Assembly (NCBI GenBank): GCA_034638255.1
Contig: JAWPGT010000001.1
Location: 186,001 to 250,000, forward strand
DNA length: 64,000 nt
Origin: Coprinus comatus
Lineage: Eukaryota; Basidiomycota; Agaricomycetes; Agaricales; Agaricaceae
Reading direction: 5' to 3'
The position numbers were made by a program, and so were the translations under genes. Below are positions 15,689 through 26,199 of the stretch, in pieces. The notes beneath the pieces were generated by a model that was not told the DNA's origin, did no database searches, and saw only the letters and a program-made list of their open reading frames with translations. Numbering within the stretch: the first letter of the stretch is position 1; every line of letters starts with the position of its first letter.

Positions 15689-16341
15689 TGTAGTTCAATG
15701 ATACTTGTAAGAACTGGATCATTTATAGTTGCAAGTTCCTGCTTCTCTGCCCAATCTGATTGTCGCTGCAACCATATGGTTATGTAGCAAAAATATCCAG
15801 AATAGAGACAAGTTTTAAAACTAGCGCATGGTGATCAACAAGAAGCGGCTGTCGAAATGTATTGTTCCCAGCATAACGAGCCTCAGTTAATCATTAATCA
15901 TTCCGGTACCTCGCCGACCTTGGTCAAAACCGGATATCAGATTTGTTTGAGTGGAATAGAAGCCGAAGTGAAGCGGTCGGCGCAGAAGAGATTACTGCAA
16001 TAGTTACGCTTGCCTTGGTCAATGCTCAAGACCCCAGACTGCGACACTGATCATAGTTTTGAATGCTGATATTACATCACACAATTCAGGATCAATTCTC
16101 CGAAAGTAGCAAGAAACGCAAAGGCTGCGAAAAGAGCGCTGGAAACAAATTGGAAACGGGGGGTTGGTGAAACAAAGTTCGGGATGCAGTGCTGGGCATA
16201 TAGTGGGTGATTACTTACGTCGTGAACATGGGCGCGCAGCCCGTTGCAAGACGGCAAACACCGAGCCCGTAATTCGACCATCATATAATTGTGTCCTCGT
16301 TGCCTCCTCCTGTCTCCTCTTATCCACCTCACACTATCATC
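15689..16341. other. Divergent intergenic region, glucanase B / UAP1
   Basis: About 650 bp between two divergent starts. It holds the TATA-like box of copy B at 15721. A CT-rich stretch (16295-16335) precedes the UAP1 ATG, as often seen at fungal starts. No other element seen. Confidence 0.6.
15721..15728 (-). promoter_or_regulatory. TATA-like box of glucanase copy B
   Basis: CTATAAAT on the minus strand, 33 bp before the ATG at 15688; spacing suggests a very short leader. Confidence 0.45.
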
Positions 16342-17875
16342 ATGTCCATCGACAAGCTCAGACAACGCTACGAGGCTGCTGGCCAAGACCACCTCTTCAA
16401 ATTCTGGAACAAACTCTCACAAACTGAGCGTGAAGCCCTCTCTACCCAGCTCGAGGCACTGGACATCGAGCGCGTTAATCGTATCTACAAAAAGGCCATC
16501 GCTGCTGAGGCCGAGCTTAATAACCCCTCTGCTCAGGCAGAACCAATCGAGCCCATTCCGAAGGAGGCGACTGATACTGTCGTCGGCAACCCTGAAAAGG
16601 AGCGGGAGTGGCGTCGGATTGGTTTGAATGCCATTTCTCGTGGTGAAGTCGGTGTTCTGCTGATGGCCGGCGGTCAGGGGACTCGTCTTGGTAGTAGCGC
16701 ACCAAAAGGTTGCTACGACATTGGTCTCCCATCTCACAAATCCTTATTCCAATATCAAGCGGAGCGCATCGCCCGCTTGCAAGCTGTGGCTGAAGAAGAA
16801 TGCAGTAAACCTGTAGGATCGGTAATCATTCCCTGGTACGTCATGACAAGTGGTCCTACTCGTCGTGATACCGAGGATTTCTTCATCCGAAACTCGTACT
16901 TTGGTTTGAATCCCGCCAATGTCGTTCTATTCGAACAAGGTAGATATTTAGTTTAATCAAATTATATGATCCTATCTAAACATCATCTTAGGAACACTTC
17001 CGTGTTTAACTATGGAAGGCAAGGTTCTACTCGAAAGCCCTTCGCGAGTCGCTGTTGCCCCTGATGGTAATGGTGGGTTATATGCCGCAACTCGTGCTCC
17101 CCTTGGCACAGACAAATCTCATACTGTACTTTCTGATCTTGGAAAGCGTGGTATTCTCTACGTCCACGCATACTGCGTAGACAACTGTCTCGTCCGTGTA
17201 GCAGACCCAGTCTTCCTGGGATACGGTATCCAAAAGCAGGCAGATTGTGCTGCGAAAGTTGTTCCGAAAACCTCGCCCTCAGAATCCGTTGGTGTGGTTG
17301 CTCGCCGCGGTGCAAAGTACGGTGTCGTTGAATATTCAGAGATCTCCAAGGAAGAAGCAGAACGACGAGATCTTGAAACTGGCGAGCTTACTTTCCGTGG
17401 AGGTAACATTGCCAATCACTTCTATACCACCACATTCCTCAATCAAGTGGAGGTGTTTGAAGAACAACTTGCTTTTCATATTGCTCGCAAGAAGATCCCT
17501 CACACTGACCTTGAATCTGGTGAATTCGTGAAGCCGGGCAAGGTTAATGGCATGAAACTTGAAATGTTTGTCTTTGATGTGTTCCCTTACACGGAAGGGT
17601 TCGCAGTTTTGGAGGTGGAACGAAAGGAGGAATTCAGTCCTCTGAAGAACGCACCTGGAACTGGAACTGATGATCCCGAAACGAGTCGCCGTGATCTATT
17701 GGCTCAACATAGACGATTCTTAGAGAGTGCTGGAGCTATTGTCCAAACTGGCGTGACCATCGAGCTCGCGCCACTCGTGAGCTATGCTGGGGAAGGGTTG
17801 GAGAGTGTTAAGGGTAAAATTTTCACCAAGTCGGGCTCGGTTGAGTCTGTAGAGGAGCTCGACGTGTTGGCATGA
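16342..17875 (+). CDS. UAP1: UDP-N-acetylglucosamine pyrophosphorylase
   Basis: This enzyme makes UDP-GlcNAc from UTP and GlcNAc-1-phosphate in the cytosol, the last step to the precursor of chitin, N-glycans and GPI anchors. The nucleotide-binding loop LLMAGGQGTRLGSSAPKG is clear, followed by VMTSGPTRRDTEDFF, FEQGTLPCLTMEGK, APDGNGGLYAA, HAYCVDNCLVRVADP, GVVEYSEIS, GNIANHFYTTTFL and KLEMFVFDVFPYT in the family order. Two exons are separated by a 52-nt intron (16940-16991). The start at 16342 (MSIDKLRQRYEAAGQDHLF) is preferred to an in-frame ATG 51 nt upstream that adds a Pro/Ser-rich leader. The gene is divergent from glucanase copy B, so genes for wall chitin and wall glucan sit side by side. 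At about 494 residues it is of normal length. Confidence 0.96.
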
Positions 17876-18111
17876 TTAATAGTTGGGCCGCAATTTTCTA
17901 CCCAAAATACATAGACTTTCTTCAACACTTCACATGGACATTTAGCAATCGTAGTAGAATGAATACCCGTGTAATTGTAAATGGATATACATTTCCTTAG
18001 TAGCTTGTCTCACCAGTTCTCTTGGTTGTTTGTTGACTGGATGCAAAGATTAAAAGGGGCAGGGGGAGGGAATAGCAGATTCATGGATAAAATGACCTGA
18101 CTACAAGTAGT

Positions 18112-20332
18112 CTACCCAGCGCCTTCCACACCCTTCTTAACTCTTGGTATTTTCTTTTCTAGCTTCTCGAGCTCTTCTTTAAGAGCTGCGAATTGCTGTT
18201 GGGCCTGCGCTGCTGTAGGGTTTTGTTTTAACTGTACCGCCGGGGACAGGTGGGTGAGATAGGAGATGATGGGAAGAGTAATGGAATACTGACTTCTTTG
18301 CAGCAAGCGAGGAGTTTGTCAATGATGAGGTTTTTGTCCTCTTGCGCATCGTCCACATCTTTCTTGAGGTGTTGGACCTATCACCAAGTGATACCGGGTT
18401 CGCCAAGCAGAAAAATTCACGTTGACACAGAAGAGATTACGCGCAGTAGTGGTAAATAAATAACGGAGCAAAAGTGCAATGAATTGAGTAAAGGTATATA
18501 TAAACGAGGTTTGAAAAAGAAGAGATACGGAAGCGGTTGGAAACTAAGGGGATTGCAAAGGGCCTACCTCTACATCGAGTTTATCTGTGCGCCCCCGTTC
18601 GTTCTGCAGAAGTTGTTTGGCTTCCGCCGCCCGTGCTCGAGATAGTAGCACTTCGAGTTCTTTTGAGCGGATAACGCATTCAAAATGTCGCTCTCGTAAC
18701 TCATATTGCCGTAAGACATCTTTCAGGCGTTGTCGCGTCCTAGGATTCATTTTCGATGAGTTGTCGGATATTTCAAGGGTAGATTAAGCTTACACTCCAT
18801 CAAAAATCTCCTCCAAGGTCTTCTTCGCCCTATGTCAGGAATTATGATGGTCAAATGCAGAATTGGTAAAAGATGAGCACACGCACTCTTGGGGGTCATC
18901 ATTCCAATTTTTCTTGAGTTCTTCCCGACGAGGTTCAACATATTCTTCCTATATGATATCGATATTCGGAACTTGGTCGTCTGGTTTCTGAAGAGTAATA
19001 ACGGAGGCTCGGTTGCACGCACCCATTCTTCAACACCGTCCCCATTTTCTGTTAAATCCATCAGTTCAACGGCTAGAATCTGGTCTTGATCCTCCATTGC
19101 TACGTCTTCTGGTGTTTGCTCGCCATCTAATGTCCGACCATTATGTGTGAATATGAACTGAATAGAAGGCTTCGTTGCTGGAGTATCTGTTGTGATGTCT
19201 GCTTTACCGATGGTAGCGGCTAGACCATTGCCTTCGAGCTCTCTTCCGGGTTTTTCCATTCGTTCTGTCCAGGAATCGAATAATCGGGAAAGTTTGGTCT
19301 TGCGAGAGATCTTGAAGAACAACTCAGCCCTATAACGACAGATAACCTTGACCACTATATCGGGCATTTCACGGTATTTTGTATCTTGAAGCTTAGCCTT
19401 GTCGTCTTGCTTTGCGAGGTTACTTCTCGCTTGTTGCAGCTGAAAAAAAAACAAGATGTAGCTGTGACGAGATGGTGGAAAACAAACTTACCTCATGCTG
19501 TTGGTCATGAACATCTTGCTTAAGGCTCTTGTTGTCTTCCTGAAACCGGTATGAGGTTTCGTATGCTTTTGTACAGAAAATACGCACACGTAAACGTTTA
19601 TTCTCCTGGGATTCATTGTCAGTAGGATTGAAAGACCGCAATATTTAAAACTCTTGGACCTTCTGAAGCTCGCGGGCAAGGCCTTCTATTTTGGCTTTAC
19701 CCTGATTTGCCTTTGTCAATTGAGACTTGGCTATCGAAATTGAGCCAACGCCACGGAGGAGAATGGAATAGACGGACCAGCATCTTTGTCCTTTGTCAAC
19801 TTTTGCTTCTCCTTGGCATGGTCCCGCTCGGCACGCTTGAATTCTGCGAACTGAATCTGTGTTTAACATCTAGGAAATCGGAGGGTGTATATTCTGACCA
19901 GTTCTATATACTTGGAGTGGATAGCATTTTCCTCCATGCCTTTGACTGATTTTTGAGCCTCCTCCGCTGTATGAGCCACTGTAAATATGACCCAAAAAAG
20001 AAGGGGAACACAGTGTACTTGCCGAATCTGCGCTCCTCCTCCTCCTCGAGCACCTCCTCCTCTTCCAATGCCGCTATCCTGTTTTTCACAGACTCATACA
20101 TGGTTACAGGGTCGACGGGAACGTCGGAGCGTTTCTTTCCCTTTGCATTCTGGCTGCCGTTAATGGGAGCCGAGGAGGCTTGTTGGGGAGGATTGCGAGA
20201 AATGGACTGTGTTGTTGTGGGTGGTACTGGAGGTGCTGAGACTGGGGCTGGAGGTGCGGGGCCCGGGGGTGGGGGTTTTGCGGGTCTGGCAGACGCGTTA
20301 TTAGGAGGCTGGTTGCCTTGGGGGCCGTTCAT
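18112..20332 (-). CDS. Taxilin-like coiled-coil protein with an internal SUMO-like (Rad60-SLD) domain
   Basis: The spliced product begins with a Pro-rich leader (PAKPPPPGPAPPAPVSAPP), then a long coiled coil (KAKIEGLARELQKENKRLRE), then a ubiquitin fold of the SUMO type (IVVKVICRYRAELFFKISRK, later SIQFIFTHNGRTLDGEQTPE and DQILAVELMD), then a second coiled coil (LRQYELRERHFECVIRSKEL) and a Lys-rich end. The coiled-coil parts resemble fungal taxilins, which bind syntaxins and nascent-chain complexes. The first junction is read straight through inside one exon, so this is one protein, not a nested gene. There is no C-terminal Gly-Gly, so the SUMO-like part cannot be conjugated. The intron 19979-20022 uses a GC-AG pair (GCAAGT donor). 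The stop is 18112-18114; some intron ends are inferred from frame. Function is not known from the sequence. Confidence 0.75.
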
Positions 20333-20672
20333 GAGGACAGACGACGGCAGAGACGGCTACAAAGGATGGCTGACGTCGTGGTAGGCAGACTAAGAGTAAT
20401 GGCAAGTGCAGGGCTGCAGATGAGTAAGTCGCCACTCCTTTTTCTGGGCTCGCATGACATATCTACCACCCACCACTGCTGCCTCGCCCACAACAAATAA
20501 TCAGTAAATAATATATATATATATATATATATACCCGTTACCACTCTCGCCTCTCCACCCATCTGGCCACCGCCTCAAAACACTGTCACTCTCCCTACCA
20601 CTGACGCAACGTCACGTAAAGTCACGCCACCTATCGTAGTCGTGACAGGCGCGTCCTCATTCATTCATATAT
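20333..20672. other. Divergent intergenic region, taxilin-like / BRH2
   Basis: 340 bp shared by two divergent genes. It contains the AT microsatellite at 20511-20533 and repeated GTCACG/CACGTCACG-like words near 20585-20630, possibly bZIP (CRE-like) sites; this is only a suggestion. Confidence 0.5.
20511..20533. repeat. (AT)n microsatellite, about 11 units
   Basis: An uninterrupted alternating AT run lies in the 340-bp region between the divergent taxilin-like and BRH2 genes. It may serve as promoter DNA for either gene; no TATA box can be singled out within it. Confidence 0.9.
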
Positions 20673-23600
20673 ATGCCGCCATCTGGTGCGTAGTCTCTGC
20701 CCCTCCAGTCTACGTACTCATCCTCTGCAGACAGCTCGCCCCCCAGCTCGCCCCTCAAGAAAAAGGCTAGGCTATCAGCTCCAGGTGTTGGCCAGGATCT
20801 CGTGAACGACGATCCAGAGAACCCCTTTGCAGCCAACCCTGGCTCGGGTCATGCCTCAGCATCTGCTCTGCCTCGCTTTACTTTTACATCTGCATCGCTG
20901 ATTGCTGACCTTCCTGCTCACAAATGCGAACGTTCCCCCTCTCCAGATGCATTGCCTGAAAAAGATTATGATACCTGGTTTGCTTCTACTGATATACCCT
21001 CCGTCGCATTTCAGACCGCATCTTTCCTTATGCCCAGTGCATCTACTTCTGAATTACCGAGCTTCGTCTCGCTGGGATCGAGAAAGACTCTGGCTCCATC
21101 TGCAGCAGCCCTTGCTAAGGCCCAAGAGCGTTTGAAGGACATCTGGGAAGTAGATTCTCTCACAGAGGATGTTGGTCCTCCCTTGAAGGATCCCGCGCAA
21201 TTGGCTTCAACGGAATCCATAGTAGAATATACATCAGATCCAAAAGTAAATAATACCCCAGCCACCCCTTCTACGATACCACAACGGCCTGCTTTGCAAC
21301 CGATCCAGAACGGATTCCAACCGCATAGTACGCCTACACCCAGCACGTTTACTCGACCTCTTGCCTCAGGAAAGCCCGCAACACTCGGACATCTAAGAAA
21401 GAACACAGCTTTTCGCAGTCCTTTGATTCGGAATTCTCCAAACCCACCGTTTACCAACTCACCTCTCAATCCAGCTTCCGGCTTTTCATCTGCATCACGT
21501 CTTTCACAAGGTCAATCTGCAACTTCTCATTCCATTGCGCCAACCACGCCAATTCGGCAAATAGATCATACACCAAAGTCCTATGCTTTTCAATCACCTT
21601 TCAATGTCCGTCCAAACTATGTGCGCAGTACACCAGCACCCTTTGTCACCCCTTTTAAGCCTGGTATGCGGCCGGGAGAGCCAGGAAGGTTAAAATTGCA
21701 AACATCAATCCAGAAAAGGCCGCCTCAACTATCTCTAAGGGACACACCATCGATGTTCACGGGTCAGACAGAGAGCTCTCATCTGACCGCCAAAGTTCAA
21801 AAGTCCTTCTTTGATTTACGTGTGTACTTCGTAGATGATCAAACAGGTTCATTCTTATACTTTGTATTGTAGGTTGTATAAAACCTCGCAAAACACTTAC
21901 CGGGAGTGGGCTACGCCCACAACAATACACACAAGATGATTTTGAATCCATGGACATGTGCGTAAATTAACACTTTGCTATCCTTGAGACTTACGCATCA
22001 TGTCAGAAACATTTTGGAACTTCGACATATCAACCCGAAAACTGCAATGTACTACTCATTCCACACAGCATCAACCTTACCTCCATCCCAAGATCAAGCC
22101 CAAGAGTCGTTACCCTTGTTAGGACCTGATGCTGCTTTAAAACATCTACATGATGCTGGATGCTCATTGGCCACAAAGTCTTGGGTCGATAACCACTGGT
22201 GTTTGATCTTGTGGAAGCTGGCTGGTATGGTCGCACTAGATCCCGATAGCGAATCCAACCCAGAAACAAAGCGTTGGTGTTGGAATGAGGTCAAGCAACA
22301 ATTACTATACCGGTTTGTGTCCTTCCATGTTTACGACCTTCATTTTTTGCTAACCGACTATAGCTACGAGCGTGAACTAAACCAAGCCAAACGTCCTGCG
22401 CTGCGCTTGATATCTACTCAGGATGCACCCGCTGCTTTCCCTCTAGCACTCTGTGTGTCTGACATTATATGGGTTGAGTCCGAGGATCTATCAGGACACA
22501 GTTATCCGGAACTTGAGGTCACGGACGGTTGGTATCGCCTAAGAGCAAAGATCGATGCGCCGTTGAGCAGAGCTGTGAAGAAAGGAAAAATTTGTGTTGG
22601 TATTAAAATCGGTATTGCAGGCGCAAAGGTGACCCAGCCATGCAGATAGACGTAGTACTAGCTCGCTAACTTGGTTTGATAGTTGTATTCAGAACGAAAG
22701 GAACCCCAGGAAATCTTAGAATCATACAACTCAGTTAAACTGATTTTGAAAGGGAACTCTTCACATTTGTTGCCATGGCATGCAAAGTTGGGATTTTCAT
22801 GCGAGGACCTTGTTTATCGACTATGCATAGTTTAACACCGGATGGCGGGCTTGCAGCCGCCATGGACATCGTTGTCATCAAGGTATATATAAGAATGAAA
22901 TTAAAAACAAGAATGCTTACACCCTTTTATATGCAGTCTCATGTTCTTGGTTTCGTGGAGTTCGTTGTAAATGAAAATGGACAGAAACAACGTAAAGGGC
23001 CATGGGACGAAGTTCAGGAGAGGAAAACAAACGAAGAGTGGAAGGTTTGTGCATTACATTGCTGATCTTGACTCGTGAAGTATTAACCGTCCGTCTTAGA
23101 AAAAACGTGAGCTAGAGGAAATTAAAATCCGTTCGGAATATGAGAAGAAAGTAAAACGATATCAGTCTTATAGCGATAGACTACAACGGCGCTCAGGAAG
23201 CTCATGCATACCCCGAGATGATGGTAAGTCTAACGATTTTATCCTAAATATATATGCTCTAACTATCATCTCCACCATCAAACAGAAGATCCCCCGGATC
23301 ATATTGATTCGCTTTACGATCAGATGGAGGAACATGATGATGCTCAGAAAATACTCACAACCATTTCACGAGAAGATGCTGCTTGGCTTGCATGGTATAT
23401 AGACCGATGTATGCAAGCTGAACAAGAGCGGCTGGGTGATGTAATCGACAAGGAGCTCGAGGTAAGACTTCCACCAGTTGGAGGATAAGAAATTTAACAA
23501 GATGCACTTCATTATAGTCAAGTTGCCCTCCTCGGGAGGTTCGCAATTTCAGGGTTATTGTAGCGCAAGATTCCCAGAGCTGTCGCCGGCCTGCTAATAG

Positions 23601-23857
23601 ACATGCTCAGCTGACTGTTTGGGATGTTCTCAATCTCACATTTTCTGACGGTGGTAAACCTGGTGAAATCAAGCCTGGTGCTCGTTTCCTGGTACTAATA
23701 TTTTCTTATGCTAGAGTGCGACTTGCTGAATGTCTTTCAGGTTACCAATTTAATACCATCACAAGCAAGTGCGTGGATGGATAATACGTCTGGAGCTGAA
23801 ATATTCCTGACAACAACACCAATGACAAAATGGAGGAAACTCACATCACCATCATGA
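20673..23857 (+). CDS. BRH2: BRCA2/Brh2 homologue, recombination mediator (apparent -1 frameshift)
   Basis: BRCA2-type proteins load Rad51 on single-stranded DNA in the nucleus. The start at 20673 (MPPSDSSPPSSPLKKKARL) is joined by a short intron to a long Ser/Pro-rich exon that holds one BRC-like repeat near 21063 (FVSLGSRKTLAPSAAALAKA). Downstream come the helical and OB1 regions: AALKHLHDAGCSLATKSWVD, NHWCLILWKLAGMVALDP, LALCVSDIIW and LEVTDGWYRLRAKIDAPLSR, then a coiled tower-like helix and an OB2 region (FRVIVAQDSQSCRRPANRH). The frame breaks at the T4 run 22794-22797: before it is WHAKLGF, after it is STMHSLTPDGG one frame away. One added T restores KLGFF...STMHSLTPDGG, so a consensus error is the easiest reading. 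No alternative intron of usable size fixes it. The gene ends with KWRKLTSPS. Confidence 0.88.
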
Positions 23858-24032
23858 CCATCAACATTTCTTGTACTTTTACTCATGGTTCACACTTTTG
23901 TAAAATATGTCACTGTATCCATACGTCACTAGTAACTCGAATGTATCCTGACCACACAAACACACTCGGACTCTTGAAACCATTCTAATGAACTATATTA
24001 GAAATATCATAGAATAAAGCAATATCTAATAT

Positions 24033-25770
24033 CTAATTGCCAGCGGCAAGGCCGTATTTCTTGAAGACCTCATTATAAGAACCAGTATCTTCATGACCCA
24101 TACAAACTATGGTTGGCTTGCTTCCGGACTCGGGACCAAAGATTCTGGCTGCGACTCGGCGGATAGTATTGCTGTCCACCTCGTCAATCTTCTCTGTCAT
24201 CTCAGAAATGGGAACTTTACGATTGTGCACAAGGATCTAGTTCCAAAAAATTAATTCGCAGGACAAAACGAAGGTATAGATGATCACATACTTGTCTACC
24301 CAAATCCTCAACCTCAACGGCCCTACTCTCCAAAGCCATCATCAAACTTGACTTCAACTGGTTCTTCGCCCTATTCAACTCAACAGAGGGAATAGCAGTG
24401 TATGTGAGGAGACTCAATTGATGAACGAGATGAGGTAGGATTTGTCCTGAGGTATTACCTCCTCGAAGACCTGATGCGGCAGGTATGAAAGAGGCGAAAA
24501 GACCGAATAGAGAAGAGTCGGTGTATATGTGGTGGAAAGAGGCACAGTGGTCGACTTGGGGGTAGTGATTGAGAATATGAGTGTATAGCCGAGAGTACAT
24601 GCCCTTTCCAGGACCACCTGAAAGGACAATAATTATTTAGCATATTCTAAGAATTTGAAATGTATGATGTGACGTACCTGCCGAGAAACTGCCCCCACCA
24701 CCGAGAAGTACCTGCATGGTGGCAAGTGCGTATATATCCTCATCATGGATTCCTACACCCTCGTAGGCAACATAAAGATGATCAAACTCGGCCTTGGGGT
24801 CATGAATGAAATGATGTCCACCAGTGTAGGTTGACGTAGAGCTTTTAGGTACCGTGGGAGAAGTGTTATGAGGGAAGAGATAGGACGCAGCACGAGTAAG
24901 CGATTTAGCAACTGAAGGGGGATTAGGAGCGAGTAGATGAGGGGGTACCGGAGCAGCATTAGAGTGAAGGGAAGATGTTGCGCTCTGTGACTGAGTTGGA
25001 GAGGGAGACTTGAGTTGAGAAAAATATTTATCTGCTAGTTCCACAAGCTGTTCATGTTGCATGCCAGCTCCAGCAATAACCATTCGATCCGGTCTATACC
25101 ATTCTTTCATGGCATTGCGAAGCGTAGACTGGTCAACAAGGTTGACCCGTTCCTCGGGGCAGAGAAGTGGGTTTCCCAGCCCTTTCTGACCATATGCAAC
25201 GTGGTGTAGAACCTCTGGGAGGATCATGTCGGGTTTTGTTTGAAGCTCTCGAACCTCGTAAAAAGCAGCATCTCGCTGGGCTTCAATTTCTTCCGGGTGG
25301 AACGAAGGGTTAAGAACGGTATCGGCAATGAGCGACATTGCTACAGGCGTCGCCTGGTGGAAATGGGACGACTGGTACATGATGGACTCTCGCGATGACG
25401 AACACATAATTTGGCCACCTATCGAGTGCACTGCGTTTGACATCTCTTCGTCCGTACGGTTAAGCGTACTCTGCACATATCATTAATTGAAATTACTTGT
25501 ACGGTGCGTCAAACTAACCTTAAAAGCCATGCGGTCTAGAAAATGGCTAACTCCTGTCACTTCGGGCCATTCATAGCGAGACCCAGCATCGACGTAAAGA
25601 CCAAGGGATGAGAAATGGCCAGGAGTCGCTTCGGTTGCAACACGGATTTTGTTTGGGAGAGTGGTAATCCTTGTAGTGGGTTCTGTAGCCTCTGTAGTGT
25701 ATGTTCGTGGTTTTCTGAGTCTATTTGAAAGACGGCCATGTCGAAGTAGAGAGGTGTTGGTCTTCCGCAT
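24033..25770 (-). CDS. MAS2: Mitochondrial processing peptidase alpha subunit
   Basis: This is the non-catalytic, substrate-recognising partner in the matrix enzyme that removes presequences. The protein starts with an Arg/Ser-rich leader (MRKTNTSLLRHGRLSNRLRK) and has SSLGLYVDAGSRYEW, FLDRMAFKSTLNRTDEEM in place of the zinc motif HxxEH of the beta subunit, and the flexible glycine-rich loop GGGGSFSAGGPGKGMYSRL that holds precursors. A low-complexity Ser/Thr/Pro insert (about 24850-25020) interrupts the middle. The start at 25770 is preferred to an upstream Met at 25893, because that longer leader does not look like a presequence and would nearly reach the tRNA gene. Introns separate the N-terminal piece, the loop half and the last exon. 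Confidence 0.93.
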
Positions 25771-25893
25771 GATAGCCGTATCGTCACCAGTCGCGTTGAG
25801 CTCGTATTTGTCCTCTGACAAAACTATCTCAGTACGTAGCGTGGGAACTTTTGCACATAAAATGTGTACAAGTATTGACTCCAGGGTCATCAA

Positions 25894-25990
25894 GTTCCAA
25901 TAGCTAAGTGGTTATAGCATGCGATTGCAGCTTGTGCGGGCATATGCACAAAATATCGCGGGGTCGGGTGTTCGAATCACCCTTGGAACT
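25894..25990 (+). tRNA. tRNA-Cys(GCA): tRNA-Cys (GCA anticodon) with a 24-nt intron
   Basis: All arms can be drawn. The acceptor stem GTTCCAA (25894-25900) pairs fully with TTGGAAC (25983-25989); the D stem is GCTA/TAGC; the anticodon stem is TGCGA/TCGCG with one G-U pair; the T stem GGGTG/CACCC closes the loop TTCGAAT. The anticodon loop is TT-GCA-G, with the anticodon at 25927-25929, then an intron of 24 nt (25931-25954) inserted after position 37, the standard site, and A38 at 25955. The discriminator base at 25990 is T, as expected for cysteine tRNA. A run of five T at 25995-25999 follows. The gene lies between the MPP-alpha start and the ceramidase. Confidence 0.95.
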
Positions 25991-25994
25991 TTGA

Positions 25995-25999
25995 TTTTT
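25995..25999 (+). terminator. RNA polymerase III terminator (T5)
   Basis: A run of five T lies 5 nt after the discriminator base of the tRNA-Cys gene, the usual stop signal for RNA polymerase III. Confidence 0.7.
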
Positions 26000-26160
26000 A
26001 CACTAGAGGCAGCATTTTTCATGTGATATCACAAGGCTATTTTAAGAGTGGTTATCATAATCTACATTACACAATCCAACGCCCACAGTGTGCATCATGC
26101 ATGACCCTAACAGTTTACACGTTTAACATTTAACAACCGTTTTCGTCCCAACTTCAGAGT

Positions 26161-26167
26161 TATAAAA
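26161..26167 (+). promoter_or_regulatory. TATA box of the ceramidase gene
   Basis: A perfect TATAAAA lies 33 bp before the ATG at 26200, in a short intergenic stretch after the tRNA gene. The spacing implies a very short 5' leader. Confidence 0.5.
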
Positions 26168-26199
26168 CACACTTTTTTTTCTTCCACTTCAGCTACATC

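Noticed and set aside
18747..19454. SUMO-like domain as a separate gene nested in the taxilin-like gene
   Set aside because: The coiled coil and the beta-grasp fold are continuous within one exon (acceptor near 19440), and the far side also joins in frame over a good GTAAGC donor; no independent ATG context or promoter was seen.
20511..20533. AT run as a mobile-element or centromere-type remnant
   Set aside because: A simple dinucleotide repeat without target-site duplication, terminal repeats or flanking element sequence.
22785..22840. A mini-intron GTTTAT...ATAG to explain the BRH2 frame change
   Set aside because: It would be only 19 nt and removes conserved residues; all other introns here are about 40 nt or longer.
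23355..23546. Minus-strand open frame within BRH2
   Set aside because: Antisense to OB2-region exons that keep frame and family text; no support of its own.
25894..25990. Reading the tRNA as another isotype
   Set aside because: Only a 24-nt intron after base 37 gives a seven-base loop, with GCA as anticodon; the T discriminator also fits cysteine.
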